Assembly: GCA_013694645.1 (NCBI GenBank)
Contig: JACDBZ010000079.1
Location: 1 to 19,514, forward strand
Origin: Chloroflexota bacterium
GTDB taxonomy: Bacteria; Chloroflexota; Limnocylindria; QHBO01
Length of the DNA: 19,514 nt
Reading direction: 5' to 3'
The position numbers and the translations under genes were made by a program. The notes below the pieces were generated by a model, which did no database searches, was not told where the DNA came from, and worked only from the letters and a program-made list of their open reading frames with translations. This document shows, in pieces, positions 7,312-13,994 of the stretch. Each line of letters starts with the position of its first letter. Within the stretch, counting starts at the first letter, position 1.

Positions 7312-7317
7312 TAGGCT
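7312..7317 (+). promoter_or_regulatory. Candidate -10 hexamer TAGGCT for the cofDCE operon, leaderless
   Basis: TAGGCT ends 6 nt before the cofD ATG at 7324, the same spacing seen at hom. No Shine-Dalgarno sequence lies between the hexamer and the start, so the operon mRNA probably begins at the ATG. Confidence 0.5.
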
Positions 7318-7323
7318 GAACCG

Positions 7324-8259
7324 ATGAAGGTCACGCTGCTCGCCGGCGGGACGGGCGGGGCGAAGCTCGCGCACGGGTTCGCGATGCTCGACGGTGTGGG
7401 ACTGACCGTGATCGTCAATGTCGGGGACGATGCGGAGATGCACGGGCTCCATGTCAGCCCGGACATCGACGCGCTGCTCTATACCCTGATCGGTCTCCTG
7501 GACGAAGAACGCGGATGGGGGATCCGCGGCGACACCCACTCGGCGCACACGATGTTCGACCGCCTCGGCGCGCCGACCTGGTTCACGCTCGGAGATGCCG
7601 ACCTGGCCACGAACGTCGAGCGCACGCGGCGTCTCCGCGCGGGAGAACGTCTGACCGATGCAACCGCCGGCATGGCATCGGCATTGGGGATAAGCGCGCG
7701 CATCCTGCCTGCCACCGACGACCGGTATCGCACGCGCCTGCAGACCGATGAAGGACTGCTCGACTTCCAGGAGTACTTCGTCCATCGGCGACAGCAGCCC
7801 GAGGTGCGCAGCGTGCGATTCGATGGCGTCGAGACAGCGCGACCGACACCCGAGGTGCTCGATGCGATCGGCGAGTCTGACCTCGTCGTCATCGGTCCTT
7901 CCAATCCGTTCGTCAGCATCGGCTCGACACTGGAGCTTGCCGGCGTGCGCGAGGCGATGATGGCCACGAACGCCGTGAAGGTCGCGGTCAGTCCGATCAT
8001 CGGCGGACGCGCGCTGAAGGGACCGGCCGATCGAATGCTTGCCTCGATGGGACACGAGCCCAGCGCCGTCGGCGTCGCTCGCCTTTATTCCGGCCTGATC
8101 GGTCGGTTCGTCCTCGACGAAACCGATACGTCGCTGGCACCGGCAATCGAGGCGCTTGGCATGGCGGCCGACATTCGCCCGACGGTGATGGGCAGCGACA
8201 CCGACCGCATGGCGCTTGCCGCCGCACTGATCGAAACACGCGATATGCTCACCCGGTGA
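7324..8259 (+). CDS. cofD: 2-phospho-L-lactate (or PEP) transferase, F420 biosynthesis
   Basis: A 311-residue CofD/FbiA. It transfers the phospho-acid moiety from the guanylylated donor (lactyl-2-diphospho- or enolpyruvoyl-diphospho-guanosine) to the riboflavin-like Fo, giving F420-0 or its dehydro form, with GMP released. Evidence: N-terminal LLAGGTGGAKLAHGF (5-19), GDDAEMHGLHVSPDIDALLYTL, RGDTHSAH, WFTLGDADLATNVERT, and the C-terminal VVIGPSNPFVSIGS and SPIIGGRALKGPA, all family hallmarks in order. Length matches the family (about 310-330). The ATG at 7324 starts directly at the first strand. First gene of a tight operon: its TGA overlaps the cofC GTG as GTGA. Which three-carbon donor is used cannot be read here. 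Confidence 0.95.
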   Translation: MKVTLLAGGTGGAKLAHGFAMLDGVGLTVIVNVGDDAEMHGLHVSPDIDALLYTLIGLLDEERGWGIRGDTHSAHTMFDRLGAPTWFTLGDADLATNVERTRRLRAGERLTDATAGMASALGISARILPATDDRYRTRLQTDEGLLDFQEYFVHRRQQPEVRSVRFDGVETARPTPEVLDAIGESDLVVIGPSNPFVSIGSTLELAGVREAMMATNAVKVAVSPIIGGRALKGPADRMLASMGHEPSAVGVARLYSGLIGRFVLDETDTSLAPAIEALGMAADIRPTVMGSDTDRMALAAALIETRDMLTR

Positions 8260-8861
8260 CATCGACGCGGATCATCATCCCGCACCGTGGGCTCGAGGCG
8301 GCGAAAACGCGCCTCGCCCCGAGCCTCTCGCCCGAGGAGCGGATCATGCTCGTCAGCCAGCTCCTTCAGCGTGTGCTGAAGGTGACTCGCCAGGTGTGCG
8401 ATGACGTCATCGTCATCTCACCGTCGCGGGCTCTTGCCGAGATCGTCGAGCCATCCGGCGCGCGCCTGGTCGTCCAGCGCGGCATGGGACTGAACGAAGG
8501 GCTCGAGCAGGCCAGGTTCGACGCGCTGGTCGACGACATCGGCACCCTGATCATCCTGCACGGAGACCTGCCGAACCTCCAGGCGAGCGATGTCGAGGTC
8601 CTGGCCGGCGCCCTACCGGACGCCGACTCGCCGGCCGTCGCAATCGCGCCCGACCGCGCCGGGACCGGTACGAACGGGCTTGCCCTGCGTCCTCCGGGCG
8701 TCATCCGCTTCAGGTTCGGGGTTGGCAGCTTCGCCGCGCATCTCGAGGAGGTTCGGCTCGCCGGCGTGCCGCTCGTGGCGGTGAACCGCGCGGGCATCGC
8801 GTTCGATCTCGACACACCCGAGGACCTGACCCGCTGGCTCGAGTTCGGCGACGCGGCGTGA
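8256..8861 (+). CDS. cofC: 2-phospho-L-lactate (or PEP) guanylyltransferase, F420 biosynthesis
   Basis: A 201-residue CofC/FbiD nucleotidyltransferase that condenses GTP with 2-phospho-L-lactate or phosphoenolpyruvate, making the activated donor used by CofD. Motifs in order: a GT-A-like N-terminus (IIIPHRGLEAAKTRLAP), the metal/substrate block ILHGDLPNL (100-108), APDRAGTGTNGLALRPP (131-147), FGVGSFAAHLEE (154-165) and DLDTPEDL (184-191). The GTG at 8256 overlaps the cofD TGA by 4 nt, and its own TGA overlaps the cofE GTG in the same way, so translation is almost certainly coupled across the operon. The N-terminal PHRGLEAAKTRL differs slightly from the common P-x-K-x-x-x-x-x-K-[ST]-R-L. Confidence in the family is high; donor specificity is open. 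Confidence 0.94.
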   Translation: MTSTRIIIPHRGLEAAKTRLAPSLSPEERIMLVSQLLQRVLKVTRQVCDDVIVISPSRALAEIVEPSGARLVVQRGMGLNEGLEQARFDALVDDIGTLIILHGDLPNLQASDVEVLAGALPDADSPAVAIAPDRAGTGTNGLALRPPGVIRFRFGVGSFAAHLEEVRLAGVPLVAVNRAGIAFDLDTPEDLTRWLEFGDAA

Positions 8862-9616
8862 CATCGCGAATCGAGCTCATCGGGCTCGACGGAATTCCGG
8901 AGGTCGTCCGGGGGGATGACCTGGCATCCCTGGTCGCCGATGCCGCAGTCGCATCCGGCATCGCCCTCGCCGATACCGACGTGCTGGTGGTGACTCAGAA
9001 GATCGTCTCCAAGGCGGAGGGACGGCTGGTCGAGCTGGCCACGGTCGCGCCCTCCGACCTCGCCCGCTCATGGGCCGAACGCTGGGGCAAGGACGCGCGC
9101 CAGGTGGAGCTCGTGCTGCGCGAGTCGGCGGCGATCGTCCGCATGGGGCCTGGTGGCCTGATCATCAGTCGGACGCGCAATGGGCTGGTCTGCGCCAACG
9201 CTGGCGTCGACGTTTCCAACGTCGGTGGCGGCGACGTGGCCTCGCTGCTGCCCGAGGATCCCGATGCGTCCGCCCGCGGGATCCGCGATGGGTTGCGGGC
9301 TCGAACCGGAGCGGCGCCTGCCGTCATCATCAGCGACTCGTTCGGCCGGCCGTGGCGCAACGGGATCGTCAACGTGGCCATTGGATCGGCCGGGATCGAG
9401 GCACTGCTCGACCTGCGTGGGGCACCCGACGCTGCCGGTCGCGAGATGCAGGCGACCGTGATCGCCATCGCGGATCAGCTGGCTTCGGCCGCCGACCTGG
9501 CGGGCGGCAAGGTCGCCCAGCGCCCGGTGGTCGTGGTGCGAGGCTTCGAGTGGCAGCCGTCGGATGGGGGCGCATCGGTCCTGGTCATGGAGCCTGAGCG
9601 GGACCTGTTTCCCTGA
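8858..9616 (+). CDS. cofE: Coenzyme F420-0:L-glutamate ligase (single-domain)
   Basis: A 252-residue CofE-type ligase that adds gamma-linked glutamates to F420-0 with GTP hydrolysis. Diagnostic motifs: VVTQKIVSKAEGR (44-56), ESAAIVRMGPGGLIISRTRNG (89-109), CANAGVDVSN (112-121), IISDSFGRPWRNG (157-169, metal-binding Asp160) and RGFEWQPSDGGAS near the C-terminus. The protein ends at residue 252, so it lacks the nitroreductase-like domain of actinobacterial FbiB. Reduction of dehydro-F420-0, if needed, must be done by another protein. The GTG at 8858 is set by the 4-nt overlap with cofC. Last gene of cofDCE; the kinase gene follows after 29 nt. The Fo synthase (fbiC or cofG/cofH) is not in this window. 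Confidence 0.95.
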   Translation: MTSRIELIGLDGIPEVVRGDDLASLVADAAVASGIALADTDVLVVTQKIVSKAEGRLVELATVAPSDLARSWAERWGKDARQVELVLRESAAIVRMGPGGLIISRTRNGLVCANAGVDVSNVGGGDVASLLPEDPDASARGIRDGLRARTGAAPAVIISDSFGRPWRNGIVNVAIGSAGIEALLDLRGAPDAAGREMQATVIAIADQLASAADLAGGKVAQRPVVVVRGFEWQPSDGGASVLVMEPERDLFP

Positions 9617-9645
9617 GGTCGGCCCGAATTCTGCAACCTCGCGGG

Positions 9646-10968
9646 ATGCCCGCCGAGCGGGCGAGCATGAACGAACAGCTGATCCTGGACCGATACCGGC
9701 TCATCGAGCGCCTCGCCGTCGGCGGGAGTGCCGAGGTCTGGCGGGCCCACGACGAGCAGCTCGACCGACCGGTCGCCGTCAAGCGGCTGCATCCACACCT
9801 GCTCCCGGATGCGGCGTCACGCAAGCGGCTGGCGGCCGAGGCCCGGGCTGCTGCCGGCCTCTCCCACCCCGTGATCGTGGGCATCTACGACGTCGACGCC
9901 GAGGGTGAGGCGGCGGCGCTTGTCATGGAGCTGGTCGACGGAGAGTCGTTGAGCGCCCGGATCGACCGGGATGGTCCGTTGCCAGACCGTGAAGCGGCCA
10001 CCGTGACCGCGGACATCGCGGAAGCGCTCTATCACGCGCATCAGCGCGGCGTCATTCATCGGGACGTGAAGCCGGGCAATGTCCTGCTCGGGAGGGACGG
10101 ACGTACGCGGCTGGTCGACTTTGGCATTGCGCACAGCCTGGCGGAGGCATCGCAGCGTCTCACCCTTACCGGCACGGTGATCGGGACCCTGTCGTCGATG
10201 GCACCTGAGCAGCTTGCCGGTGGACCGATCACACCGCGCACCGACCTCTATGGCCTCGGCGTCGTGCTCCACGAGGCGTTGACCGGCCGGCCGCCGTACC
10301 CGGCGGGGTCACCGGGTGCCCTGATCGATGCCCAACGTGCCGGGCCCCCGCCAATGGAACGCCTGGATCCAGTTCTGGCAGGGATCGTCGCGGCGTGCCT
10401 GGCGGTGGAACCGGAGAACCGACCCCTGCACGCGGGCGCTCTGGCGGTCGCGCTCCGCGGCTGGATGGCGGGCGATCCGGCCGCCGCGCTGGCGATGGTG
10501 CCCACCGGGACCCACCGGGCGGGTGCCGACACGGCCGCTGTCACCCAGGCCGTTGCGATGACACCCCGGCCGGTTCCCGCGGTCGCGCGCAGCGGTAGCT
10601 CCGAACCGGGGGGCTCACCGCATGGCTGGCGTCGCGGCATCCTGCTGGGCGCCGCGGGACTCCTGGTCGCTGTGGGTGCAGGCTTGGCAATTTCCGGGGT
10701 CGTGGCTCCCGCCGCGGCCGATCCATCCACATCCCCGACCCTGACCCCGGCTCCGTCCGCGCCCGCCTCCGCCGTTCCCACCGTGGTCGCGACCCCGGTG
10801 CCGACCCAGGTGGCTCTGCCGCCATGGGCTGCCAAGCTGGCCGAGAAGTACGCGGAAGAGTGCGGCATGGCGCTCGATCCGGCCCTGATCGCGGGCATGG
10901 ACAAGAAGCAGGCCGAGAAGGCGATCGAGCCCCAGATCGACGCCTGCGAGGAGGCGCGCGGGGACTAG
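9646..10968 (+). CDS. Membrane-anchored Ser/Thr protein kinase (PknB-type) with short extracytoplasmic tail
   Basis: A 440-residue Hanks-type kinase. Residues about 17-275 form the kinase domain: glycine loop AVGGSAEVWRA (24-34), ATP-binding Lys46 in VAVKRLHP, HRDVKPGN with catalytic Asp140, DFG with Asp158, and the APEQL motif (186-190). A Pro/Ala-rich cytoplasmic juxtamembrane region follows, then one transmembrane helix (about 331-354, flanked by WRR). Outside is a Pro/Ser/Thr linker (358-393) and a compact ~48-residue tail with two cysteines (406 and 434) that may form a disulfide. No PASTA repeats. The ATG at 9667 (MNEQLILDRYRL) is an equally plausible start; neither has a clear ribosome binding site. 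Target proteins unknown. Its stop overlaps the convergent SnoaL-like gene's stop within CTAG. Confidence 0.92.
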   Translation: MPAERASMNEQLILDRYRLIERLAVGGSAEVWRAHDEQLDRPVAVKRLHPHLLPDAASRKRLAAEARAAAGLSHPVIVGIYDVDAEGEAAALVMELVDGESLSARIDRDGPLPDREAATVTADIAEALYHAHQRGVIHRDVKPGNVLLGRDGRTRLVDFGIAHSLAEASQRLTLTGTVIGTLSSMAPEQLAGGPITPRTDLYGLGVVLHEALTGRPPYPAGSPGALIDAQRAGPPPMERLDPVLAGIVAACLAVEPENRPLHAGALAVALRGWMAGDPAAALAMVPTGTHRAGADTAAVTQAVAMTPRPVPAVARSGSSEPGGSPHGWRRGILLGAAGLLVAVGAGLAISGVVAPAAADPSTSPTLTPAPSAPASAVPTVVATPVPTQVALPPWAAKLAEKYAEECGMALDPALIAGMDKKQAEKAIEPQIDACEEARGD

Positions 10969-11300
10969 TTCGGCTGGAGGAAGAGGGCCACGATCTGGCC
11001 GTTCTCGACGCGGAAGTTCGCCTCGACCTGCATGGACGGCACGCCCGGTCGCATGACCGTCACATCGGCGATGTAGCTGGCGCCCATGTTTCGGCTGTCG
11101 TTGGTGAACATGCGGAAGCCGTCGCCCGCGCGAATGAACCAGCCGCCGACCTTGTCGCGACCGCGCAGGTTGGTCCGCTCGTCGCCGCCCGGGACGCTGA
11201 TGCCCAGCACGGCATTCTCGGAGAAGAGCTCGACGGCCTTCTCGCGATGGTCGTCGTTGATGAGCTCGAAGAACAGGTCGACGGTTTCGGTGGCACCCAT
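10965..11300 (-). CDS. SnoaL/NTF2-like fold protein
   Basis: A 111-residue protein with the cone-shaped alpha+beta NTF2/SnoaL pattern: an N-terminal helix pair (TETVDLFFELINDDHREKAVELF), a short strand segment, GRDKVGGWFIRAGDGF as the third helix, and then a run of strands (FTNDSRNMG, SYIADVTVMRP, SMQVEANFRVENGQIVALFLQP). Proteins of this fold act as small-molecule isomerases, hydrolases or binding proteins; nothing here identifies a ligand. The ATG at 11300 begins MGATETVDL and is preceded, 9 nt away on the same strand, by TAGACT, so the message is nearly leaderless. It is convergent with the kinase gene and divergent from hom. Function unknown beyond fold. Confidence 0.75.
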   Translation of the reverse strand: MGATETVDLFFELINDDHREKAVELFSENAVLGISVPGGDERTNLRGRDKVGGWFIRAGDGFRMFTNDSRNMGASYIADVTVMRPGVPSMQVEANFRVENGQIVALFLQPN

Positions 11301-11309
11301 ATGCGGGTC

Positions 11310-11315
11310 AGTCTA
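11310..11315 (-). promoter_or_regulatory. Candidate -10 hexamer TAGACT for the SnoaL-like gene
   Basis: On the minus strand TAGACT ends 9 nt before the ATG at 11300. It is the same hexamer as the hom and PPOX elements. No -35 match at the usual distance. Confidence 0.4.
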
Positions 11316-11379
11316 GCGCGGATTCTGGTGCTGACAGATCGAGCAAATCCCGCACGACGGTCGTGAGGCGCGCGATTCT

Positions 11380-11399
11380 CACGCCTGTATATACGCGTG
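11380..11399. promoter_or_regulatory. Palindrome in the divergent SnoaL-like/hom promoter region
   Basis: The 8-bp perfect palindrome GTATATAC (11387-11394) is flanked by CACGC (11380-11384) and GCGTG (11395-11399), slightly off-centre by two bases. It is an AT-rich island in GC-rich DNA, lying 34-53 bp upstream of the hom -10 hexamer. Could be an operator or just a promoter remnant. Confidence 0.3.
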
Positions 11400-11432
11400 G
11401 CCACGCATCAAGACGATCGCGGCGCACGACAC

Positions 11433-11438
11433 TAGACT
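11433..11438 (+). promoter_or_regulatory. Candidate -10 hexamer TAGACT for hom, leaderless
   Basis: TAGACT ends 6 nt before the ATG at 11445 with no Shine-Dalgarno sequence between, as at cofD. Confidence 0.5.
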
Positions 11439-11444
11439 CATTCG

Positions 11445-12356
11445 ATGGAACGGCTGCGCGTTGGGCTTATCGGCTGGGGGACTGTTGGCTCTGCCCTTGG
11501 CGAGCTAATACGGACGGGGCCGCTTCCGCTGGCCCTCGCGTGCGTTGCTGTGCGCGACCGCGAACGGCCGGGCCTGCCCAAGGGCGTCGAGATCGGCTCG
11601 GCGGAGGCGGCGCTCGAAGCTGACATCGTGGTCGAGCTCGCCGGCGGCGTGGAGGGTCCGCTCACCTGGGCGCGGCAGGCGCTCGACCGCGGAAAGCCGT
11701 ACGTGACCGCCAACAAGGCGCTGCTGGCAACGCACGGCGGTGAGCTCGCCAGGCTGGCGGAGCGCAGGGTGGCGGCGTTGCTCGGGAGCGCAAGTGTCGG
11801 CGGCGGTACACCGATGATCGAGACGGTCATTCACCTCGCGGCAACCGGCGCGATTGAGCGGCTCCGCGGGATCGTGAACGCCACCACGACCTACATCCTC
11901 TCGGCCATGGGTGAGGGGCGCAGCTACGACGAGGCGCTTCGCGAGGCGCAGGAACAGGGCTTTGCCGAGGCCGACCCGAGCTTCGACGTCGAGGGTCGCG
12001 ACGCGGCCCAGAAACTTGCCATCCTCGCGTCTGTGGCATGGGGCAGATGGCGTCCCGAGACCGACGTGGACACGACCGGGATTGTCGGGCTCCCCGTCGC
12101 CGCGGGCGATACCGTGCGGCTCGTTGCCGAAGCGACGAAGGAAGCCTTGTCCGTCAAGCCGATGCCGATCGAGCCTGCCGACCCGCTGGCCCGTGCCGCG
12201 GGCATCGAGAACGTGCTCGAGATCTCGGTCACCGATGCGGGCGTCTTCCGCGTCTCTGGTCCCGGGGCTGGAGGCCGGGTCACCGCGGGTGCCGTCTATG
12301 CGGATCTCGCCCGCCTCGTGGCTGGCGAACGCCCGATCCTCTTCGCCGTGCCCTGA
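11445..12356 (+). CDS. hom: Homoserine dehydrogenase, short form without ACT domain
   Basis: A 303-residue NAD(P)-dependent enzyme reducing L-aspartate-4-semialdehyde to L-homoserine, the branch to threonine and methionine. Sequence: Rossmann loop VGLIGWGTVG (6-15), TANKALLA with active-site Lys91, GGGTPMI (119-125), NATTTYILSAM (145-155), and the substrate region FAEADPSFDVEGRDAAQKLAIL (173-194) with conserved acidic residues and Lys190. The protein stops soon after the catalytic domain, so the C-terminal ACT domain of the ~430-residue enzymes, which usually senses threonine, is absent; feedback control by that route is unlikely. The ATG at 11445 follows TAGACT by 6 nt. asd lies 80 nt downstream on the same strand, so consecutive pathway enzymes are adjacent. 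Confidence 0.92.
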   Translation: MERLRVGLIGWGTVGSALGELIRTGPLPLALACVAVRDRERPGLPKGVEIGSAEAALEADIVVELAGGVEGPLTWARQALDRGKPYVTANKALLATHGGELARLAERRVAALLGSASVGGGTPMIETVIHLAATGAIERLRGIVNATTTYILSAMGEGRSYDEALREAQEQGFAEADPSFDVEGRDAAQKLAILASVAWGRWRPETDVDTTGIVGLPVAAGDTVRLVAEATKEALSVKPMPIEPADPLARAAGIENVLEISVTDAGVFRVSGPGAGGRVTAGAVYADLARLVAGERPILFAVP

Positions 12357-12363
12357 CACACGC

Positions 12364-12411
12364 CTTGACCCGCCCCGCAGGTCAAGAGCCACTCGCAGCC
12401 AGAGGCGGCTG
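12364..12411. terminator. Two inverted repeats in the hom-asd gap
   Basis: CTTGACC (12364-12370) and GGTCAAG (12380-12386) pair perfectly around a 9-nt loop, beginning 8 nt after the hom stop. A second stem, CAGCC (12396-12400) with GGCTG (12407-12411), follows. Neither has a T-run. They could terminate hom transcription ahead of the separate asd promoter at 12424. Confidence 0.4.
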
Positions 12412-12423
12412 AGCCGAATGGGG

Positions 12424-12429
12424 TATCGT
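12424..12429 (+). promoter_or_regulatory. Candidate -10 hexamer TATCGT for asd, leaderless
   Basis: TATCGT ends 7 nt before the ATG at 12437. The following bases, CGGCTCCATG, nearly match those at the HAD gene (CGGCTCAATG after TAGGAT). Confidence 0.45.
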
Positions 12430-12436
12430 CGGCTCC

Positions 12437-13468
12437 ATGAAGCAATGGCCGATTGTCGGTGTCGCGGGTGCGCGCGGCGTGGTGGGCGGCGTCTTCTGCT
12501 CCATCCTCGCTGATGCGGGTCTGCCCGCCGAGAGCCTGCGCGCCTTCGGCCATCTCGAGGGCAAGACGCTCGAATACCGGGGCGCATCGGTGAATGTTGA
12601 TCTCCTGACCGATGCGAACGCGCGAGAGCTTGACGTCCTCTTCCTTGCCGTCGACGGGCCGCAGAGTCGCGAGATCATGGCTGGGCCGGGCGCATTGGTG
12701 CCGCTGGTGGTCGACAACTCGAGCGCCTTCCGCCTGGCCGATGACGTGCCGCTCGTGGTGCCCGAAGCCAACGCCCATGCCGCCGCCGGGCGCCGGGGCA
12801 ACCTGATCGCGAATCCCAACTGCACGACCGCCGCCGTGGCGGTGGCGCTGGCTCCCATCCGCGACCTGGCAGGGTTGGTATCGGTCGACATGGCGTCATA
12901 CCAGGCGGCGAGCGGGGCCGGCCGCAAGGGCCTCGATGCCTTCGAGGCGGAGCGCGGAACCGACCATCGCGACCGTGCGGCGGATTCGCCATTTCATGGC
13001 AGGATCGCGGACTCGGTGGTGCCGCAGATCGACGTGCTGGATGAGGCGGGCTGGACCGGCGAGGAGAACAAGATTCACGCCGAGCTGCGCAAGATCCTGG
13101 AGATGCCGTCGCTCGATGTTGCCGCCACCGCGGTCCGCGTTGCGGTCCACACCGGCCACTCCGTCGCGCTGCACATCCGCACCGAGCGGTCGACCACGGT
13201 CGAAGAGCTCGAGGCGGCCCTGCGCAGCGCCCCCGGGGTCGAGTACCGCCCGGCCGATGGCTCTGAGCGCCATCCGATGCCGCTCGACATCGAGGGCCGC
13301 GACCCGGTGCTCGTCGGCCGCCTGCGCGCGATTCCCGGCCGGGATCGTGGGTTCGCGCTGTGGGTCAGCAGCGACAACCTGCGCAAGGGCGCGGCGCTCA
13401 ACGCCATTCAATCGGCCGCCGCCGCGGACCCCGAGCGCTTCGCCCCCCTCGTCCCTGCCCCGAGGTAG
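12437..13468 (+). CDS. asd: Aspartate-semialdehyde dehydrogenase
   Basis: A 343-residue NADP-dependent enzyme that reduces L-4-aspartyl phosphate to the semialdehyde, the reaction before homoserine dehydrogenase and the branch to lysine/diaminopimelate. Visible features: VGVAGARGVVGG (7-18) as the nucleotide loop, VVDNSSAFRL (91-100), NPNCTTAA with nucleophile Cys129, SYQAASGAG (154-162), EENKI (209-213), and RVAVHTGHSV with catalytic His241. Total length is normal for the bacterial family. The ATG at 12437 gives MKQWPIVGVAGA, a standard N-terminus, and has its own upstream TATCGT hexamer, so it can be expressed apart from hom. No aspartate kinase gene is in the window. A VOC-family gene begins 4 nt after its stop and is probably co-transcribed. 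Confidence 0.95.
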   Translation: MKQWPIVGVAGARGVVGGVFCSILADAGLPAESLRAFGHLEGKTLEYRGASVNVDLLTDANARELDVLFLAVDGPQSREIMAGPGALVPLVVDNSSAFRLADDVPLVVPEANAHAAAGRRGNLIANPNCTTAAVAVALAPIRDLAGLVSVDMASYQAASGAGRKGLDAFEAERGTDHRDRAADSPFHGRIADSVVPQIDVLDEAGWTGEENKIHAELRKILEMPSLDVAATAVRVAVHTGHSVALHIRTERSTTVEELEAALRSAPGVEYRPADGSERHPMPLDIEGRDPVLVGRLRAIPGRDRGFALWVSSDNLRKGAALNAIQSAAAADPERFAPLVPAPR

Positions 13469-13471
13469 GGC

Positions 13472-13852
13472 GTGATGCCCAGCAGAGAAGACTCTGGGGT
13501 CGGCTTCATCGGCTTCCGAACTGACCGGTTCGCGCCGATGGTGAAGCTCTTTCGCGACCTGATCGGTCTTCGAGTCATTCGTGAGACAGATGGCGCCGCC
13601 TGGTTCCGGCTGGGCGAAGATGCGGAGCTCCATGTCTACGCGGCCACGGATCCCGACCACGCCTTCTTCACGACCGGGCCTGTCGTCGGTCTGCGAGTCC
13701 CCGATGTCGATGCGACCCGCGACGCCCTGGAGGGCGCTGGAGTCGAGATGGTCACCGAGATCGAGCGTACCGCCAGCGCGTCATGGTGCCACTTCCGTGC
13801 GCCTGATGGCACCGTGCTCGAGGTGATTGGTCCAGGAGCCGCGGTGGAATGA
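13472..13852 (+). CDS. VOC-superfamily (glyoxalase/bleomycin-resistance fold) protein
   Basis: A 126-residue, single-copy vicinal-oxygen-chelate protein. It shows the paired beta-alpha-beta-beta-beta pattern: GVGFIGFRTDRFAPMVKLFRDLIGLRVIRE, then AAWFRLGEDAELHVY, and in the second module VVGLRVPDVDATRDALEGAGVEMV and WCHFRAPDGTVLEVIGP. The final Glu of LEVIG is the usual metal ligand, while the first-strand His of glyoxalase I is not evident, so glyoxalase activity is not implied. Start is GTG at 13472 or ATG at 13475; GAGG at 13462-13465 can serve both. It follows asd by 4 nt, so the two are probably one transcript. Substrate unknown. Confidence 0.85.
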   Translation: MMPSREDSGVGFIGFRTDRFAPMVKLFRDLIGLRVIRETDGAAWFRLGEDAELHVYAATDPDHAFFTTGPVVGLRVPDVDATRDALEGAGVEMVTEIERTASASWCHFRAPDGTVLEVIGPGAAVE

Positions 13853-13907
13853 GTCGGTCTGTCACTGAACGAAGACCGTGACACCCATATTCACCCTACG
13901 TAGTCGC

Positions 13908-13944
13908 GTCACGCAGCCGGAGAGCGATGGTACCGCCGCGTGAC
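13908..13944. terminator. Inverted repeat between convergent VOC and sulfatase-like genes
   Basis: GTCACGC (13908-13914) and GCGTGAC (13938-13944) pair perfectly over a 23-nt loop, in the 142-nt gap where the two genes' ends face each other. A palindrome CTACGTAG sits just before (13896-13903). A bidirectional terminator is possible, but there are no T-runs. Confidence 0.35.
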
Positions 13945-13994
13945 TGCCGGGTGTGAATTCGGGCCTCCCGCGCCATCCGACCCGACCCCGACCC

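Noticed and set aside
6130..8262. Long minus-strand frame of about 710 codons opposite the LLM and cofD genes
   Set aside because: It is antisense to two well-supported genes, has no recognisable domain and reflects GC-rich third-position bias.
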